Source: Piliocolobus tephrosceles (Eukaryota > Chordata > Mammalia > Primates > Cercopithecidae). Taken from it: a stretch of 64,000 nucleotides of DNA. The translations under genes and the position numbers were made by a program. Each line of letters begins with the position of its first letter. Position 1 is the stretch's first letter. The notes under the pieces were generated by a model. The model searched no databases and was not told where the DNA came from. It saw only the letters and a list, made by a program, of their open reading frames with translations. The stretch spans positions 90,543,298-90,607,297 of the forward strand of contig NC_045441.1 of assembly GCF_002776525.5 (NCBI RefSeq), given 5' to 3'. Of the stretch, positions 12,300 to 24,475 are shown piece by piece.

Positions 12300-12470
12300 A
12301 AACTAATAAATGTTGAGACAGGCACTGTGCCTCAGGTCCTGTGCTAATTGCTGTACTTGGATCAATATTTTAGTCTTTTGAAAAACACTGGATAATAGGC
12401 ATTATTATTTTCTCTGTGTTTTTTAGATTGAGAACTACATGAAACAAAGTCCTGAAGTCATGGATCTAAT
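12300..12470 (-). repeat. MIR-like SINE
   Basis: The stretch follows the reverse strand of MIR in order: a GACAGGCACTGTGCC-like start, an ATAATAGGCATTATTATTTT run and a degraded GAGAACTACATGAAACAAAG part. It is strongly diverged with approximate limits. Confidence 0.5.
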
Positions 12471-13269
12471 GGCAAAACTAAGTCAATTACAAGTATCTCA
12501 TTCTATTATCTGTACTCCTTCTTACCCACCTCTATATAATTTAGTATATTTTAGCATAGATGAATATACAGAGTGGAATACTACCCAAATATATACACCA
12601 CCTTTTCGGTAATTCCATATTTATTTGAATATAGAAAATTCTTTTCTTTCTTTTTTTTGACAGTAAATGCACATAATTTTACCTATGAATGCAGGAACAC
12701 CTATTCACTGACTAAATTTAGTAGAAGCTTCTATTTCATTATCTGCAAAATAGTCTATGCACACTGTAACACATAAATGTGAAGATAAATGTATTTTTTC
12801 TATTTAGCTAAAATATTTTAAAGAGCAAGAAATAGTAGAGAATAAATTTTAAAAATACATTTCAATATACAATTATACATATTAAGTATGAAAATGGTTC
12901 CATATTTGAGGTTGACTTCTAAATGAATACAAAATAAAAAGCTTATCAGTTTTAGGACAACAAAACTATAGGAACTATAAAGAAAGCGGGGGATGCACTA
13001 AAATTAGTAGCTGGCATACAAGGAACGCGTGTTGGCTGAAACAAAGGAAGCTCATTTAGGAACGTATCAGATTGAACTAAGCTGTGATGGAGACTTGTTT
13101 GAAGGTTTATATGTTGCTGTGAGTGTTCCAGGTATGTTAATTTCATCTGTTTTTTAATATTTTTATTGGGTGCCTCCCATTGTTCTGAGGCATCAAAGTA
13201 AATATTAACTTAATCACCTTTCTGAAATGATTCTTACATAAGGATTTCTTATGTAAGTTATTCGAGTTA
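12471..13269. other. Unclassified sequence
   Basis: AT-rich sequence without a recognisable gene or repeat. Confidence 0.4.
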
Positions 13270-13352
13270 TTGACTATGTGAAAGACATTCTGCCAGTTTT
13301 TGCAGGGGATATAAGGATGAGTAAAGCTCTGTATCCTCAAATGGGGAGCTTG
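13270..13352 (-). repeat. Possible L2/MIR3 fragment
   Basis: AAAGACATTCTGCCAGTTTT followed by GGGGATATAAGGATGAGTAA resembles the reverse strand of an L2-type 3' end. It is short and diverged. Confidence 0.35.
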
Positions 13353-13806
13353 AAAAAAATACTGTTAGGGAGAGTATGTGCAATACGTGATATACTTCTA
13401 AAGTTCTGAGTGCATGAAAAAGATGGGAAACCATAGCAACAAGTTGAGGACAAAGCAGGATAGATTTGTGGACAGGATTTCTTTAATTAAATTTTTTGAA
13501 GCTCTAAACCTTGAAGGCACTTTAAGTTTCTTTCTGTATGTTATCCTTCATTTAAAATGTCGTCGCTACAGGTTCTACATTGGGACCATTTCTTTCTTTA
13601 TTCACAGTCAGCATAGTAAATTAGAACCACAACTCATTTCTAAATTTTCAATTTCTCTTTGTTAAATCTAACAAAGCTGCTAGATTGCCCTTCCTAAAGA
13701 CCAGTTTTACGATGTTACTAGGATTAGCATTTATGGGAAGCATGGCTGACAGAATGATAATTCTTTGAAAACCATCAAGTGACTTAAGATATCACTATTG
13801 TCCATG

Positions 13807-13992
13807 CCTGTGATTCTTTAACTTTAGTATGCATCAGAATCACCCAGAGGGCTTGCTAAAAGATACCCTGCTGGGTCCTACCCCCAGATTTTTTAAATTC
13901 AGGAAGTCTGAGGAGAAGCCTGTAAATGTGCATTTCTAAGAATTTCGCAAATGTTGCTGAGACTGCTGGTCTCAGGACTTTGAGAACCACTG
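13807..13992 (+). mobile_element. MER5A hAT-Charlie DNA transposon
   Basis: A nearly full-length (about 186 bp; family about 189 bp) non-autonomous hAT element. It contains TTAGTATGCATCAGAATCAC near the start and the terminal inverted repeat GAGAACCACTG at the end. The start of the left terminal repeat is decayed. No transposase is encoded. Confidence 0.85.
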
Positions 13993-14929
13993 GTCTATAT
14001 TACTTTTATTAGCATGGAGATTAGATAGAGCACAGGACTCCCGAGAAGATCTAGATCCTTTTCCAGATGTTTCCTTTGCTAGAACTATGAGCTTATGGAA
14101 GTTGGGTGGTCTCCCAAGATTTAATTTTATTATCTGTTATATATTAGATCCAGTTGTGGGTTGAAGCTGGCCTGAATCGCTTTTGAAAACCAGGTCTGCG
14201 AATCTATTGTAAACACTGGGTTCAGTGATATCACATAATTACCAGAATACCATTGACTTGATCCATATTAATTTTCACATAATCTTGAACACCATCACAA
14301 TTTGAAACCTCTCATACCCTTTTGAATAATCTATTTTTCTCAGTAGCAGATTGGTCTTTCTTAGTTTATCTTTATTGTAAAAACTCATGTAAATCTAGAA
14401 TTTGATAAGTCAATTCATTGTGAGCAAAGACATTACTGACAAAATTTTGGTTCCAACTGATTCCAACTGCATGGAAACTTCTATAACATAATGCACAAAC
14501 ATGAGGAAATAAAAGGGGTAGAGTATGAAGTAAAGGTAAACCACGCTTTCCTGGTTTTCTTCTGGTCAAAATGTTGGATTTTTTTTAAAGATCAGGACCT
14601 AGGCTCTCTTGTTTTCAAACCCTGTACTTTCTTGAAAGAAAATTTCATCTAATGGCATTCATTAACCTGCTTTGTTTGAAAATGACTCCAAAAATTGTAT
14701 TTTCTATTTAAAAGTTCTGTATTGAGCCCCAAGCCCACAGAACCTACAACTTGCTTGATGTTTCCATTTGGATAATAAAAAGTAACTCTAACTTACTTAT
14801 GTACAAAAACATTTCTCATCTGCTCCCTAAATGTGGTCTTTAACAGTTTTGCTTCTCCATTACACTGCATATTTAAAACACCCTTTAAAATTCTTCCACC
14901 TCTCTCCATTTGATCCGGTAGCTCTGTAA
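13993..14929. other. Unclassified sequence
   Basis: No gene or repeat recognised. Confidence 0.4.
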
Positions 14930-15597
14930 GCCAAGCTTCTATCCTCTCTTACTTGGATAGTTTACAAATTAGTCTCCCTTATCCATTCTTATCTCCTCCC
15001 AATACAATCTCCTCAACAGATTGTTATTATAAATTCAAGCTTGATAATACCTCACCTCTTCTTAAAATCTGTTAATGACTTTGTCTGCTTTTAGGATAAT
15101 AATCAAGAGCCTTAATGTGTTCCACCAACTAACATCACATGGCCAACAAGCATGAAACGTCTCTTACCTATGTCTTCAGGCATGTATCAAATTAACCCTC
15201 CCCTTAATCTCTATATGACAACCTTACTGACTTTCTTACAATGAGTAGTCCCTGAAGGCTCAGGGCCCTTGCACATGCAGTGTCCTCTGTCTTACAGCAC
15301 TTTACTCTCTCATCTTTGCTAGTAATTAGATTCTCAGTTCAAATATCACTTCACTGGGAAACCCATGCCTCTCAAGGAATATAGAAAAATTCCTTTCCTA
15401 TGATGTATTTTTGTTTAATGGCTTTGTCAGTATTACAATTTCATAGGCATTTCTGTTTTATTTAATCAATGTCTGTTTCTTCTCAATAGACTATAAGCTC
15501 CACAATATCTGCTTATGTTCAATATTTATAGCATCAATACATAGAGTATGTGACAATAAGAACTCAATACATATTACCAATTATTGAATAAATGTAT
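14930..15597 (+). repeat. L2 (LINE-2) 3' region
   Basis: The run follows the L2 3' end in order: a GGCTCAGGGCCCTTGCACAT-like part, TCAGTTCAAATATCACTTCA, AGACTATAAGCTCCACAATA and a tail ending GAATAAATG. It is old and diverged, with no frame. The left limit is uncertain. Confidence 0.7.
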
Positions 15598-15735
15598 TAA
15601 AATGTGGAATAATCGGAATACATGTATTTTTTCTCTCTTTCTCTCATAGTTTCCTCCCCCTAATAGATCAGCAAAAGATGTTCACTTCCTGTAATGTGCA
15701 AGTCATTCTAAGAATCTACCTACGAGATGGTACCA

Positions 15736-15909
15736 TAATGATTCTTAATGCTGGCTGCATGTTAGAATTATTTGGGGAGCTTTTAATAAACACCCAAAGT
15801 CAGGCCCACCACAGAACAGTTAAATCAGCATTTCTGGAGGTGAGGCTCAGGCAACATTTTTTTAAAAGCTCTCTAGATGATGCTAATGTGCAGCTAGAGT
15901 TGTGAAACA
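15736..15909 (+). mobile_element. hAT-Charlie MITE, MER5-related
   Basis: GATTCTTAATGCTGGCTGCA at the start and GATGCTAATGTGCAGCTAGA near the end are inverted relatives of each other, as in hAT-derived elements of this size. The exact family is unsure. Confidence 0.6.
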
Positions 15910-17659
15910 TGCTCTCTAATGGATGAAATCTGAATACCCATCTGTTCATGAACCATACAAACCATTACTCTTGGCCTAGGAAATTTCTAATTCTAATTAA
16001 ATAATTCTGGAATCATTCATTCATATATTCATTCAAAACATATAATAGTTTTAAATTATATGTTATTACATCTTATATTTGTTACATAAATATTACATGT
16101 TATGTATTATTACTAGAAGCAAAAGTTTGTACTAGGAATTGTGAAGGATATAAAATGCAGACAGTTACTTCCAAGATTCTAATATGAACTTTCTTCCTCA
16201 CTTAGCTAATATCATGGATTTAAGCAGCATTCAATCCCTAGCATTTTCTCTTTGCAGATCCTCTCACTGTACCTACTACTTGAACATGCAGTATTCTTTC
16301 CCTCTGATTGTACAAATGTAATAATGCAGGCATGGCTTATGCAAGAAAATTCATGAACCTCTTCTATAAAATGAATGCATCTACTCACAAATATTTTCCC
16401 CTTACTCTTAAAACTGAAAGCGAGACTTTCTGATTGCCATAACATCTAGAGGACAGTGGTTAGAGCTACTGCTGCAAAAAGAGAAGCTGCAGAACTGTTG
16501 GGGTGGGCAGGAAGAGTAGAAGTATTTTAAAAGAGACATGGTGAAATCAGGAAGCTTTTTCCTCAAAGAGCAGTTGCTGTAGGAGCAACTGAGTCATCCT
16601 CCCAGTATTGTCTGTCCTAGATACAGTGAACAGGAAGTGAAAGTTTAGTGTTGCTTACTGTCAATTGCCATCCACATAAACAGACACAGGAAGATCAAGT
16701 CATGTTACTTTAGCCTTAGTGCCCTTGAATGTTTTGATAAATATGTTAGCTATTTACTCAATATAAATATTCAACTTACATACCCCATGGCCAAATTTTA
16801 TAGTTTTCCTTTTGAATTCTTTTTAAGAAGCATTCTCTGTTCCCACACATTTATTTATTTTATTTATCTTTTTGAATTCGCCAATCTCCAAGTCCCTTGC
16901 CTTGCCTTACTTTCTGCTGATGGGAGGGGAAAGTCTCATCATCCAGACCCCTCATAAAGGTATACTTGGTGCCAGGGAGTAATCCCCTTGGGTCACTAAT
17001 GGATATTCACACATCTGAGAATGCTGTTAAGAAGCTTCTGAAGTGGAATGCGATTCCAGCTGTAGCAATTACATACTGCTCATATTTCCTAGTTTAGACT
17101 CTGGGGAGCTCAACAACTGCCTATTAGCAAGCTGACGATGGAAGGAAGCGCTGTAAATCTCACAAGCAATGATAAAGCCGATGCTCCTGGAAGACGGAGG
17201 AAAGACTGAATTGCAATTAAAAAACAGAACCATGAACCTTGGCCTTTTAAAAGAACAACACCCACAGTACGTTAATGAAGGACATGAGAGGATAAACCAA
17301 ACTGTAAACATTTTTTATATCTCTCTTCAGTTATCATCTCTCGTTTGCGAGTGGAGTAAAAGAGGAAACGAAAGATCATGAATCCAAATTAGTCTGTAAG
17401 ATACATCTAAGTCTCAAATACTGTATCATTTTGAACTTTTTCAAAGTTTTGTTTTACATATAATTTGGTCACTTACAACAGAAAGTTTATAACTCTTATC
17501 ATATAGGTATCATTAAAGAAGATAATTTAGGACTTTAAAAAATAGCCGTCCAAAGAGGAGTTGAGTTTAATTGTTACAGAAAAAATTACACTAAATATCT
17601 CACACAGAAGATTTACTAAACATCTCACAGAGACAGCAGTATATTGAGCCTCTAACAGT
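15910..17659. other. Unclassified sequence
   Basis: No gene or confident repeat was seen. Frames of 70-80 codons at 16212-16445 and 17069-17381 overlap on both strands and show no motif. Confidence 0.4.
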
Positions 17660-17805
17660 TTAAGAGCTTTTCTTGCTGTGTCCGTTTGACAGATAAGGAA
17701 ACTCATGTTTAAGAAAGGTTAAGTAGCTAATAATAATCCCATGAACACCAAATGGCAAAATAAGAATTGGGACGCCATTCTTTCTGATTCCAAAAGGTGT
17801 TTTTA
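17660..17805 (-). repeat. MIR SINE
   Basis: GACAGATAAGGAAACTCATG followed by AAGAAAGGTTAAGTAGCTAA is the reverse strand of the conserved MIR core. The downstream part is also recognisable (GAATTGGGACGCCATTCTTT). Confidence 0.7.
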
Positions 17806-18010
17806 TATTACCTTATATTTCTTACAGTGAGTCTAACTGGTTCTATTTGGGGGAATGAGACAAATTTAAAGACCTTCCCCCCCAAAAAAAGTCTCAAATC
17901 ACAAATAGTTTAACTTAACTACATATGTTGTGTTATATGATGAGAATATTACATTGTGAATTGGCAGCATATCTTCTCCCATTGTTTAAACATAAGATAA
18001 TGAAAATTTT

Positions 18011-19062
18011 GATTGCAAAAATTTGCTTCATTCTATAGGTTGCCTGTTCACTCTGATAATAGTGTCTTTTGTTGTACAGAAGCTCTTTAGTTTAATTAGA
18101 CCCCATTTGTCAATTTTGGCTTTTGTCACCATTGCTTTTGATGTTTTAGTCATGAAGTCTTTGCCCATGCCTATGTTCTGAATGGTATTGCCTAGGTTTT
18201 CTTCTAGGATTTTATGGTTTTAGGTCTTACATTTAAGTATTTTGTTTGTTTGTTTCTTTTTGAGATGGAGTCTTACACTGATGCCCAGGCTGGAGTGCAA
18301 TGGCTCGATGTCTGCTCACTGCAACCTCCGCCTCCCAGGATCAAGCAATTCTCCTGCCTCAGCCTCCTGAGTAACTGGGATTACAGGCACCTGCCACCAT
18401 GCCCAGCTATTTTATTTTATTTTTTATTTTTAGTAGAGACAGGGTTTTACTATGTTGGTCAGGCTGGTCTTGAACTCCTGACCTTGTGATCCAACCCACC
18501 CCCCCACTCAGCCTCCCAAAGTGCTAGGATTATAGGTGTGAGCCACCATGCCTGGCCTACATTTAAGTCTTTAATCCATCTGAGTTAATTTTTGTATAAG
18601 GTGTAAGGAAGGGGTCCAGTTTCAGTTTTCTGCATATGGCTAGCCAGTTTTCCCAACACCATTTATTAAATAGGGAATCCTTTCCCCACTGCTTGTTTTT
18701 GTCAGGTATGTCAAAGATCAGATGGTTGTAGATGTGTGGCATTATTCTGAGGCCTCTGTCCTGTTCCATTGTTCTGTACATTTGTTTTGGTACCAGTACC
18801 ATGCTGTTTTGGTTACTGTAGCCTTGTAATATAGTTTGAAGTCAGGTAGCGTGATGCCTCCAGCTGTGTATTTTTTGTTTTTTTGTTTTTTTGGCTTAGA
18901 ATTGTGTTGGCTGTATGGGCTTTTTTTTGGTTTCATATGAAATTTAAAGTACTTATTTCTAATTCTCTAAAGAAAGTCAGTGGTAGCTAGATGGGGATAG
19001 CATTGAATCTATACATTACTTTGAGCATTATGACTATTTTCATGATATTGATTCTTCCTATC
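18011..19062 (-). mobile_element. Inverted 5' part of a twin-primed L1PA
   Basis: The minus strand reads L1 ORF2 from the RT-proximal region to just before the ACCCATCTGACAAAGG point. At 19062/19063 the strand switches and the plus strand resumes at exactly that L1 position. That order, with inverted part, junction, sense part and poly(A), is the signature of 5' inversion by twin priming. Frames at 18563-18802 and 18742-18936 show L1 ORF2 text such as WGKDSLFNKWCWENWLAICR. An Alu interrupts it at 18239-18557. Confidence 0.85.
18239..18557 (-). mobile_element. Alu inserted in the L1
   Basis: Full-length Alu on the minus strand, flanked by an exact 11-bp target duplication TACATTTAAGT (18228-18238 and 18558-18568). 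The A tail appears as a TTTG/T-rich run on the left. It is younger than the L1 it splits. Confidence 0.95.
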
Positions 19063-19965
19063 CATCTGATAAAGGGCTAATAGCCAGAATCTACAAAGAA
19101 CTTAAACAAATTTACAAGAAAAAAAGAACCCCATCAAAAAGCAGGAGAAGGATATGAACAGACACTTCTCAAAAGAACATATTTATGCAGCCAACAAACA
19201 TTTGAAAAACTCATCATCACTGGTCACTGGAGAAATGCAAATCAAAACCACAATGAGATACCATCTCATGCCAGTTAGAATGGCAATCATTAAAAAGTCA
19301 GGACATAACAGATGCTGAAGAGGATGTGGAGAAATAGGAACGCTTTTACACTGTTGGTGGGAATGTAAATTAGTTCAACCATTGTGGAAGATAGTGAGGC
19401 AATTCCTCAAGGATCTAGAACTAGAAATACCATTTGACCCAGCAATCCTATTACTGAGTATATACCCAAAGATTTATAAATCATTTTAGTATGAAGACAC
19501 ATGCACATGTATGTTTATTGCAGCACTATTCACAATAGCAAAGACTTGGAACCAACCCAAATGTCCATCAATGATAGACTGGAAAAAGAAAATGTGGCAC
19601 ATATACACCATGGAATACTATGCAGCCATAAAAATGGATGAGCTCATGTCCTTTGCAGGGACATGGATGAAGCTAGAAACCATCATTCTTAGCAAACTAA
19701 CACAGGGATAGAAAACCAAACACCGCATGTTCTCTCATAAGTGGGAATTGAACAATGAGAACACATGGGCAGTGGGAGGGGAACACCACACACTAGGGCC
19801 TGTTGTAGGGTGAGGGAGGGAAAGCATTAGAAGAAATACCTAATGTAGATAATGAGTTGATGGGTGCAGAAAATCACCATGGCATGTGTATACCTATGTA
19901 ACAAACCTACAGGTTTTACACATGTATCGCAGAACTTGAAGTATTAAAAAAAAAAAAAAAAAAAA
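19063..19965 (+). mobile_element. 3' part of the twin-primed L1PA
   Basis: Sense-strand L1 from the end of ORF2 through the 3' UTR to a 20-A tail (19946-19965). The frame at 19511-19711 reads MFIAALFTIAKTWNQPKCPS, the ORF2 C-terminal part. Stops and shifts break the rest. A possible target duplication is AGATAATGAA (17995-18004) against AGAAAGTGAA (19965-19974), 8 of 10 matching. Confidence 0.9.
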
Positions 19966-21419
19966 GAAAGTGAATACAATGGAAGTTCCCTCACTGTATC
20001 CCAAGTAGACTGACTGACTGGCTACATTGATTAATGACTGGTGGACAATATACCTTATGTGTGATGAAGGGAAGGAAGCTTGATATTTAGGCAGAAGGAA
20101 AGGAATAGGGAAATGTAATACAATTCAAAAACATAAGAATTAAGCCATAGGAAAGATGAAGAATATCTTGCTTAATTTATACTTTCCATAGTTCTCCTTA
20201 TGTATATTATCTTCTCTTATACTCAGAGTATTCCTGAGGAGTGAGTCCCTCTTTATAGAAGGCACACAGCTCTTCAAATAAGAAAAACAAAAAAACAAAA
20301 AAACAAAAAAAACAGCAATTGCCATACATAACAAAACAATCAAACATTATTTTCGTTTTGATTGACCTAAAAAAGGTATTAAAACATAAGTATTTTTCGG
20401 ATTGCTAAAGTCTGATACTACTGATGCTAAATTTGTTGAAAAGATTATTATATTCTTTATTGTTAAATCTACCAAAACAATATGATCATGTCAGTTTAGA
20501 TAGAAACTATCCTAGCTACAGCTACACAATAGCCTCAAACCATTTTAAAATGGGAAAAAAGAACTTATGAATGTATGACTAAGTTTGTAAAGCATTATCT
20601 CTAAGCTGTATGATTTAATCATTTTTATAATTTTTACAGTTTATATAGCTTAATAGCTTGACTTTGTACTGCATTGACAGTAGGCAAAAAGCTTAATTAG
20701 TAAAGTTCCCAAATTACCAATAGCGTAGGAAGTACAAGTGAAAAACACATTTTCAAGCTGTGGAAGAACCTATCTGTTAAAACAATCATTTTGTCTTCCT
20801 GAAAATACTTTTGGTGCTGCATTGCAAGCAACTTTACAACATTTTTCTTTTGACCAAACTCTTTCAGTTGCTTGGCTTTAAGTAAAATTAGTGACTGCTG
20901 CTCTCTATATAATGGAAATTCCTGTTCCACTGCCAGGAATCCATTAAGATGGTTCAGGAAAACCAAGGACCAATCGTATTTTACAATTCTTTGTTTTGTT
21001 TACTTGGTCTCTCTCAAATTAAAAAAAAAAAAAACAATGAAGACAGATGAAATACCCAAATAGTCTAAATTCTGTGTAAGTTAGATACATGAAATTTTGC
21101 TTCTCAATTTTAAAGGGCACTTTGGAGTCAGATTTTAAAAAATACTATCTAATAGTTTTTCACAGAAAATTATTAATTAGACCTTAAAGTACAGTTTCAA
21201 TAGATCACAATGGATTCTGAGATCAACTCCTGTGAGTCCTTCATGAAAGCCTAGAGAAATTATAAATAGTACAGTTTTAACACTATGTGTGATATATATG
21301 CATATATTCCAGAGTTTTTTTAAGATGACATATTCAATGTATGTATTACATAATGGTAATTGAAATGTGGTTTAATAACAATACCAAAGGGCTATATTAC
21401 ATGATACCCTTGGTAAATG
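19966..21419. other. Unclassified sequence
   Basis: No gene or confident transposon. Simple A-rich tracts lie at 20279-20313 and 21021-21034. Confidence 0.4.
20279..20313. repeat. A-rich simple repeat (A7C)n
   Basis: Several CAAAAAAA units in tandem. Confidence 0.8.
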
Positions 21420-21655
21420 ATGCAGATTTGGGAGCAAGAAGGTCCCAGACTGCCCAGGTTTATGTCTAGATTTCCTAACTCTATGATTCCTAACTCTGTG
21501 ACTCATTTTGTTTTGTTTTGTATTTTCTATCTGTAAATTACAGTTGACCAACAGTACCTACTTCACAAGGTTGTTATGATTATTAAAGGAGTTAATGGAT
21601 GTAAAGTGCCTACAACAGTGCCTTGTACCTTATAAAGTATTAACTGTTAACTGTG
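21420..21655 (+). repeat. MIR SINE
   Basis: Nearly the whole MIR can be followed: AGACTGCCCAGGTTTATGTC, the TATCTGTAAATTACAG region, CTTCACAAGGTTGTTATGAT and AAGTGCCTACAACAGTGCCT. Confidence 0.8.
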
Positions 21656-21769
21656 TTGCTGTTGTTGCTTTAATTTTTTTTTTCTTTTGCTGTGCCCCTT
21701 TCTCTTTATAAATATATTTATCTTGTCTGGTTAACTTTTTTGTATAAGAGATTAATCTTGTTTAGGTGT

Positions 21770-22151
21770 TGTATTAGTCCGTTTTCATAGGCTAGAAAGG
21801 ATTGCCTGAGACTGCGTAATTTATAAAGGAAAAGAGGTTAATTGACTCACAATTCAGCGTGGCTGGGAGGCCTCAAGAAACTTACAACCATGTCAGAAGG
21901 CAAAGAGAAAGCAAGGCACCTTCTTCACAAGGCAGCAGGAAGAAGTGCCAAGCTAAGGGGGAAGAGCCCCTTAAAATACCGTCATCAGATCTCCTAAGAA
22001 CTCACTTATCCTGAGAACAGCATGGGGGACCACGCCCCATGTTTCAATTACCTCCATCTGATCTCTCCCTTGTCATGTGGGGATTATCAGGATTACTGGG
22101 ATTGCAATTCAAGATGAGATTTGGGTGGAAACATAAAGCCTAACCATATTA
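21770..22151 (-). repeat. Solo MST/THE1-type LTR
   Basis: Reverse-strand LTR of 382 bp, from TGTATTAGTCCGTTTTCATA to the CCATATTA end. An exact 5-bp target duplication GGTGT flanks it (21765-21769 and 22152-22156). It lies about 50 bp before a separate L1 insertion. Confidence 0.92.
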
Positions 22152-22202
22152 GGTGTGCATGTGGAAATATTGTAAGAAATTTGTTAGAAAATAGTGTAAA
22201 TC

Positions 22203-22484
22203 CATGTGCCTGTTTTCGTACAAGTACCATGCCTCTGGCTCTGTTCTTTTTGCTTAGGATTGCTTTGACTCTTCAGACTCTTTTGATTTCATATGAATTT
22301 TTGAATAGTTTTTTCTACTTCTGTGTAAAATGACATTGATAGTTTGATAGGAATAGCATTGAATCTGTAAATTACTTTGGGCAGTATGGCCCTTTCAACA
22401 ATACTTGTTCTTCCTATCCATGAGCATGGAATGTTTTTTCATTTGTTTTTGTTGTCTCTGATTTCTTTCAGCAGTGGAACAGGA
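22203..22484 (-). mobile_element. Inverted 5' part of a second twin-primed L1
   Basis: The minus strand reads L1 ORF2 text, including the reverse of the GATTCAATGCTATTCC region at about 22342-22366. About 65 bp of the L1 appear to be missing near 22230. At about 22484 the strand switches to sense L1 starting at GTGGAACAGGATAGAGG. In L1 coordinates the two halves nearly abut, as expected from twin priming. Confidence 0.8.
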
Positions 22485-23156
22485 TAGAGGACCCAGAAGA
22501 AAAGTAACACACCTGCAAACATCTGATCTTCGACAAAGTCAACAATAACAACCAAAGGGAAAAGGACTCCCTGCTCAATAAGTGGTGCTAGGATAACTGG
22601 CTAGCCATATGCAGAAGATTGAAAGTAGACCCCTTCCTTTCACTATACTAAAAAAATCAACTCAAAATGGATATAAGACTTCAGTGTAAGCCCTGAACTA
22701 TAAAACCCTAGGATAAAACCTAAGAAATACTATTTCAGACATTGGCATTGGCAAAGAATTTACGACTAAGTTCTCAAAAGCAATTGCAACAGAAACAAAA
22801 ATTAAAAAGTGGAATTTAATTAAACTAAAGAGCTTCTGCACAGCAGAAGAAACTATCACCAGAGTAAACAGAGATCTACAGCATGGAAGAAAATATTCGC
22901 AAACTATGCAACTAACAAAGGTCTGATATCCAGAATCCATAAAGAAGTTAACTCAATAAGCAAAAACCAAACAAGTTCATTAAAAAATAGGCAAACAGCA
23001 TGAATAGACACACTTCTCAATAGAATACATACATGTGGCCAACAAATATATTTAAAAATACTCATGATCACTAATCATTAGAAAAATAAAATCAAAACCA
23101 CTGTAAGATGCCATCTCATACCATTAAGAATGGCTGCTATTAAAAAGTAAAAAAAA

Positions 23157-23420
23157 GGCCAGGCACGGTGGCTCAGGCCTGTAATCCCAGCACTTTGGGA
23201 GGCCGAGGCAGGTGGATCACAAGGTCAGGAGATGGAGACCACGGTGAAACCCCGTCTCTACTAAAAATACAAAAAATTAGCCGGGCGCGGGTGGCGGGCG
23301 CCTGTAGTCCCAGCTACGCGGGAGGCTGGGGCAGGAGAATGGCAGGAGAATGGCATGAACCCGGGAGGCGGAGCTTGCAGTGAGCCGAGATCGCACCACT
23401 GCACAAAACAAAACAAAACA
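23157..23420 (+). mobile_element. AluY with a 3' deletion and internal duplication
   Basis: AluY-like sequence starting GGCCAGGCACGGTGGCTCAG. The last 40 or so bases of the right monomer are missing: it stops at CACCACTGCAC and goes straight into an (AAAAC)n tail. GCAGGAGAATGG is tandemly duplicated at about 23331-23353. Confidence 0.9.
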
Positions 23421-23715
23421 GATGTTGGTGAGGTTTCGAAAAAAAGGGAACACTTTTACACTACTGGTGGAAATGTAAATTAGTTCACCCACAGTAGAAA
23501 GCAGTGGAGATTTCTCAAAGTACTTAAGACAGTACTACCATTTGACTCACCAGTTTTGTTACTGGGTACATACCCAAACGAAAATAAACCTTCACACCTA
23601 AAACACACTGCACTCATGTGTTCATTGCAGCATTATTCACAATAGCCAATACCTCGTATCAACCTAGTTGCCCATCAACAATGGATTATACAAAGAAAAT
23701 GTGGTACATATACAC

Positions 23716-24084
23716 TGTATTCGTCCATTTTCACACTGCTGAAACATACCGGATAAACATACCCGAGACTGGATAATTTAAGAAGAATAAAAGATTTAAT
23801 GGACTCACAGTTCCACGTGGCTGGGGAGACCTCACGATCATGGCAGAAGGCGAAAGGCTTATCTTATGTTGTGGCAGGCAAGAGAAAATGAGAACCTAGT
23901 GAAAGGGGTTTCCCCTAGAAAACCATCAGATCTGTGAGACTTATTTGCCACCACGGGAACAGTATGGGGGAAACCGCGCCGGTGATTCGGTTATGTCCTA
24001 CTGGGTCCCTCCCACAACACATGGGAATTATGGGAGCTACAATTCAAAATGAGATTGGGGTAGGGACACAGCCAAACTGTATCA
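23716..24084 (-). repeat. Solo THE1-type LTR
   Basis: A 369-bp reverse-strand LTR, TGTATTCGTCCATTTTCACA to AACTGTATCA. Exact TACAC target duplications flank it (23711-23715 and 24085-24089). It interrupts the L1 between its GTGGTACATATACAC and ACCATGGAATACTAC parts. Confidence 0.95.
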
Positions 24085-24475
24085 TACACCATGGAATACT
24101 ACACAGCCATACAAAATAATGAAATCATGTCCTTTGCAGCAACATGAATGCAGCTGGAGGCTGTTATTCTCAGAGAATTACTGCAGGAATAGAAAACCAA
24201 ATACTGAAATACTGCATGTTCTCACTTATAAGTGAGTGCTAAATATCGAATACCCATAGACACAAAGATGGGAACAATATACACCGGGGACCACTTTAGG
24301 TGGGACAGCGGTAGCACGGCATGGAGTGAAAAGCTACTTATCAGGTACTACGTTCACTCCTTAGGTGAGGGAATGACTTGTATACCAAACCTCAGGAACA
24401 TACAATTTACCCGTTTAACAAACTTGCACCTGTGCCCACTGAACCTATAATAAAAGTTGAAAAACAAAAAAAGAA

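Larger units (their letters stand above)
22485..24468 (+). mobile_element. 3' part of the second twin-primed L1 (L1PB-like)
   Basis: Sense L1 ORF2 and 3' UTR ending in an A-rich tail at about 24455-24475. It is split first by an AluY (23157-23420) and then by a THE1-type LTR (23716-24084). On either side of each insertion the L1 text continues where it left off. Frames are broken throughout, and it is more decayed than the L1 at 18011. Confidence 0.85.

Noticed and set aside
21765..24089. Possible THE1/MST provirus bounded by two LTRs
   Set aside because: Each LTR has its own target duplication and the interval holds L1 and Alu sequence, not an ERV interior.
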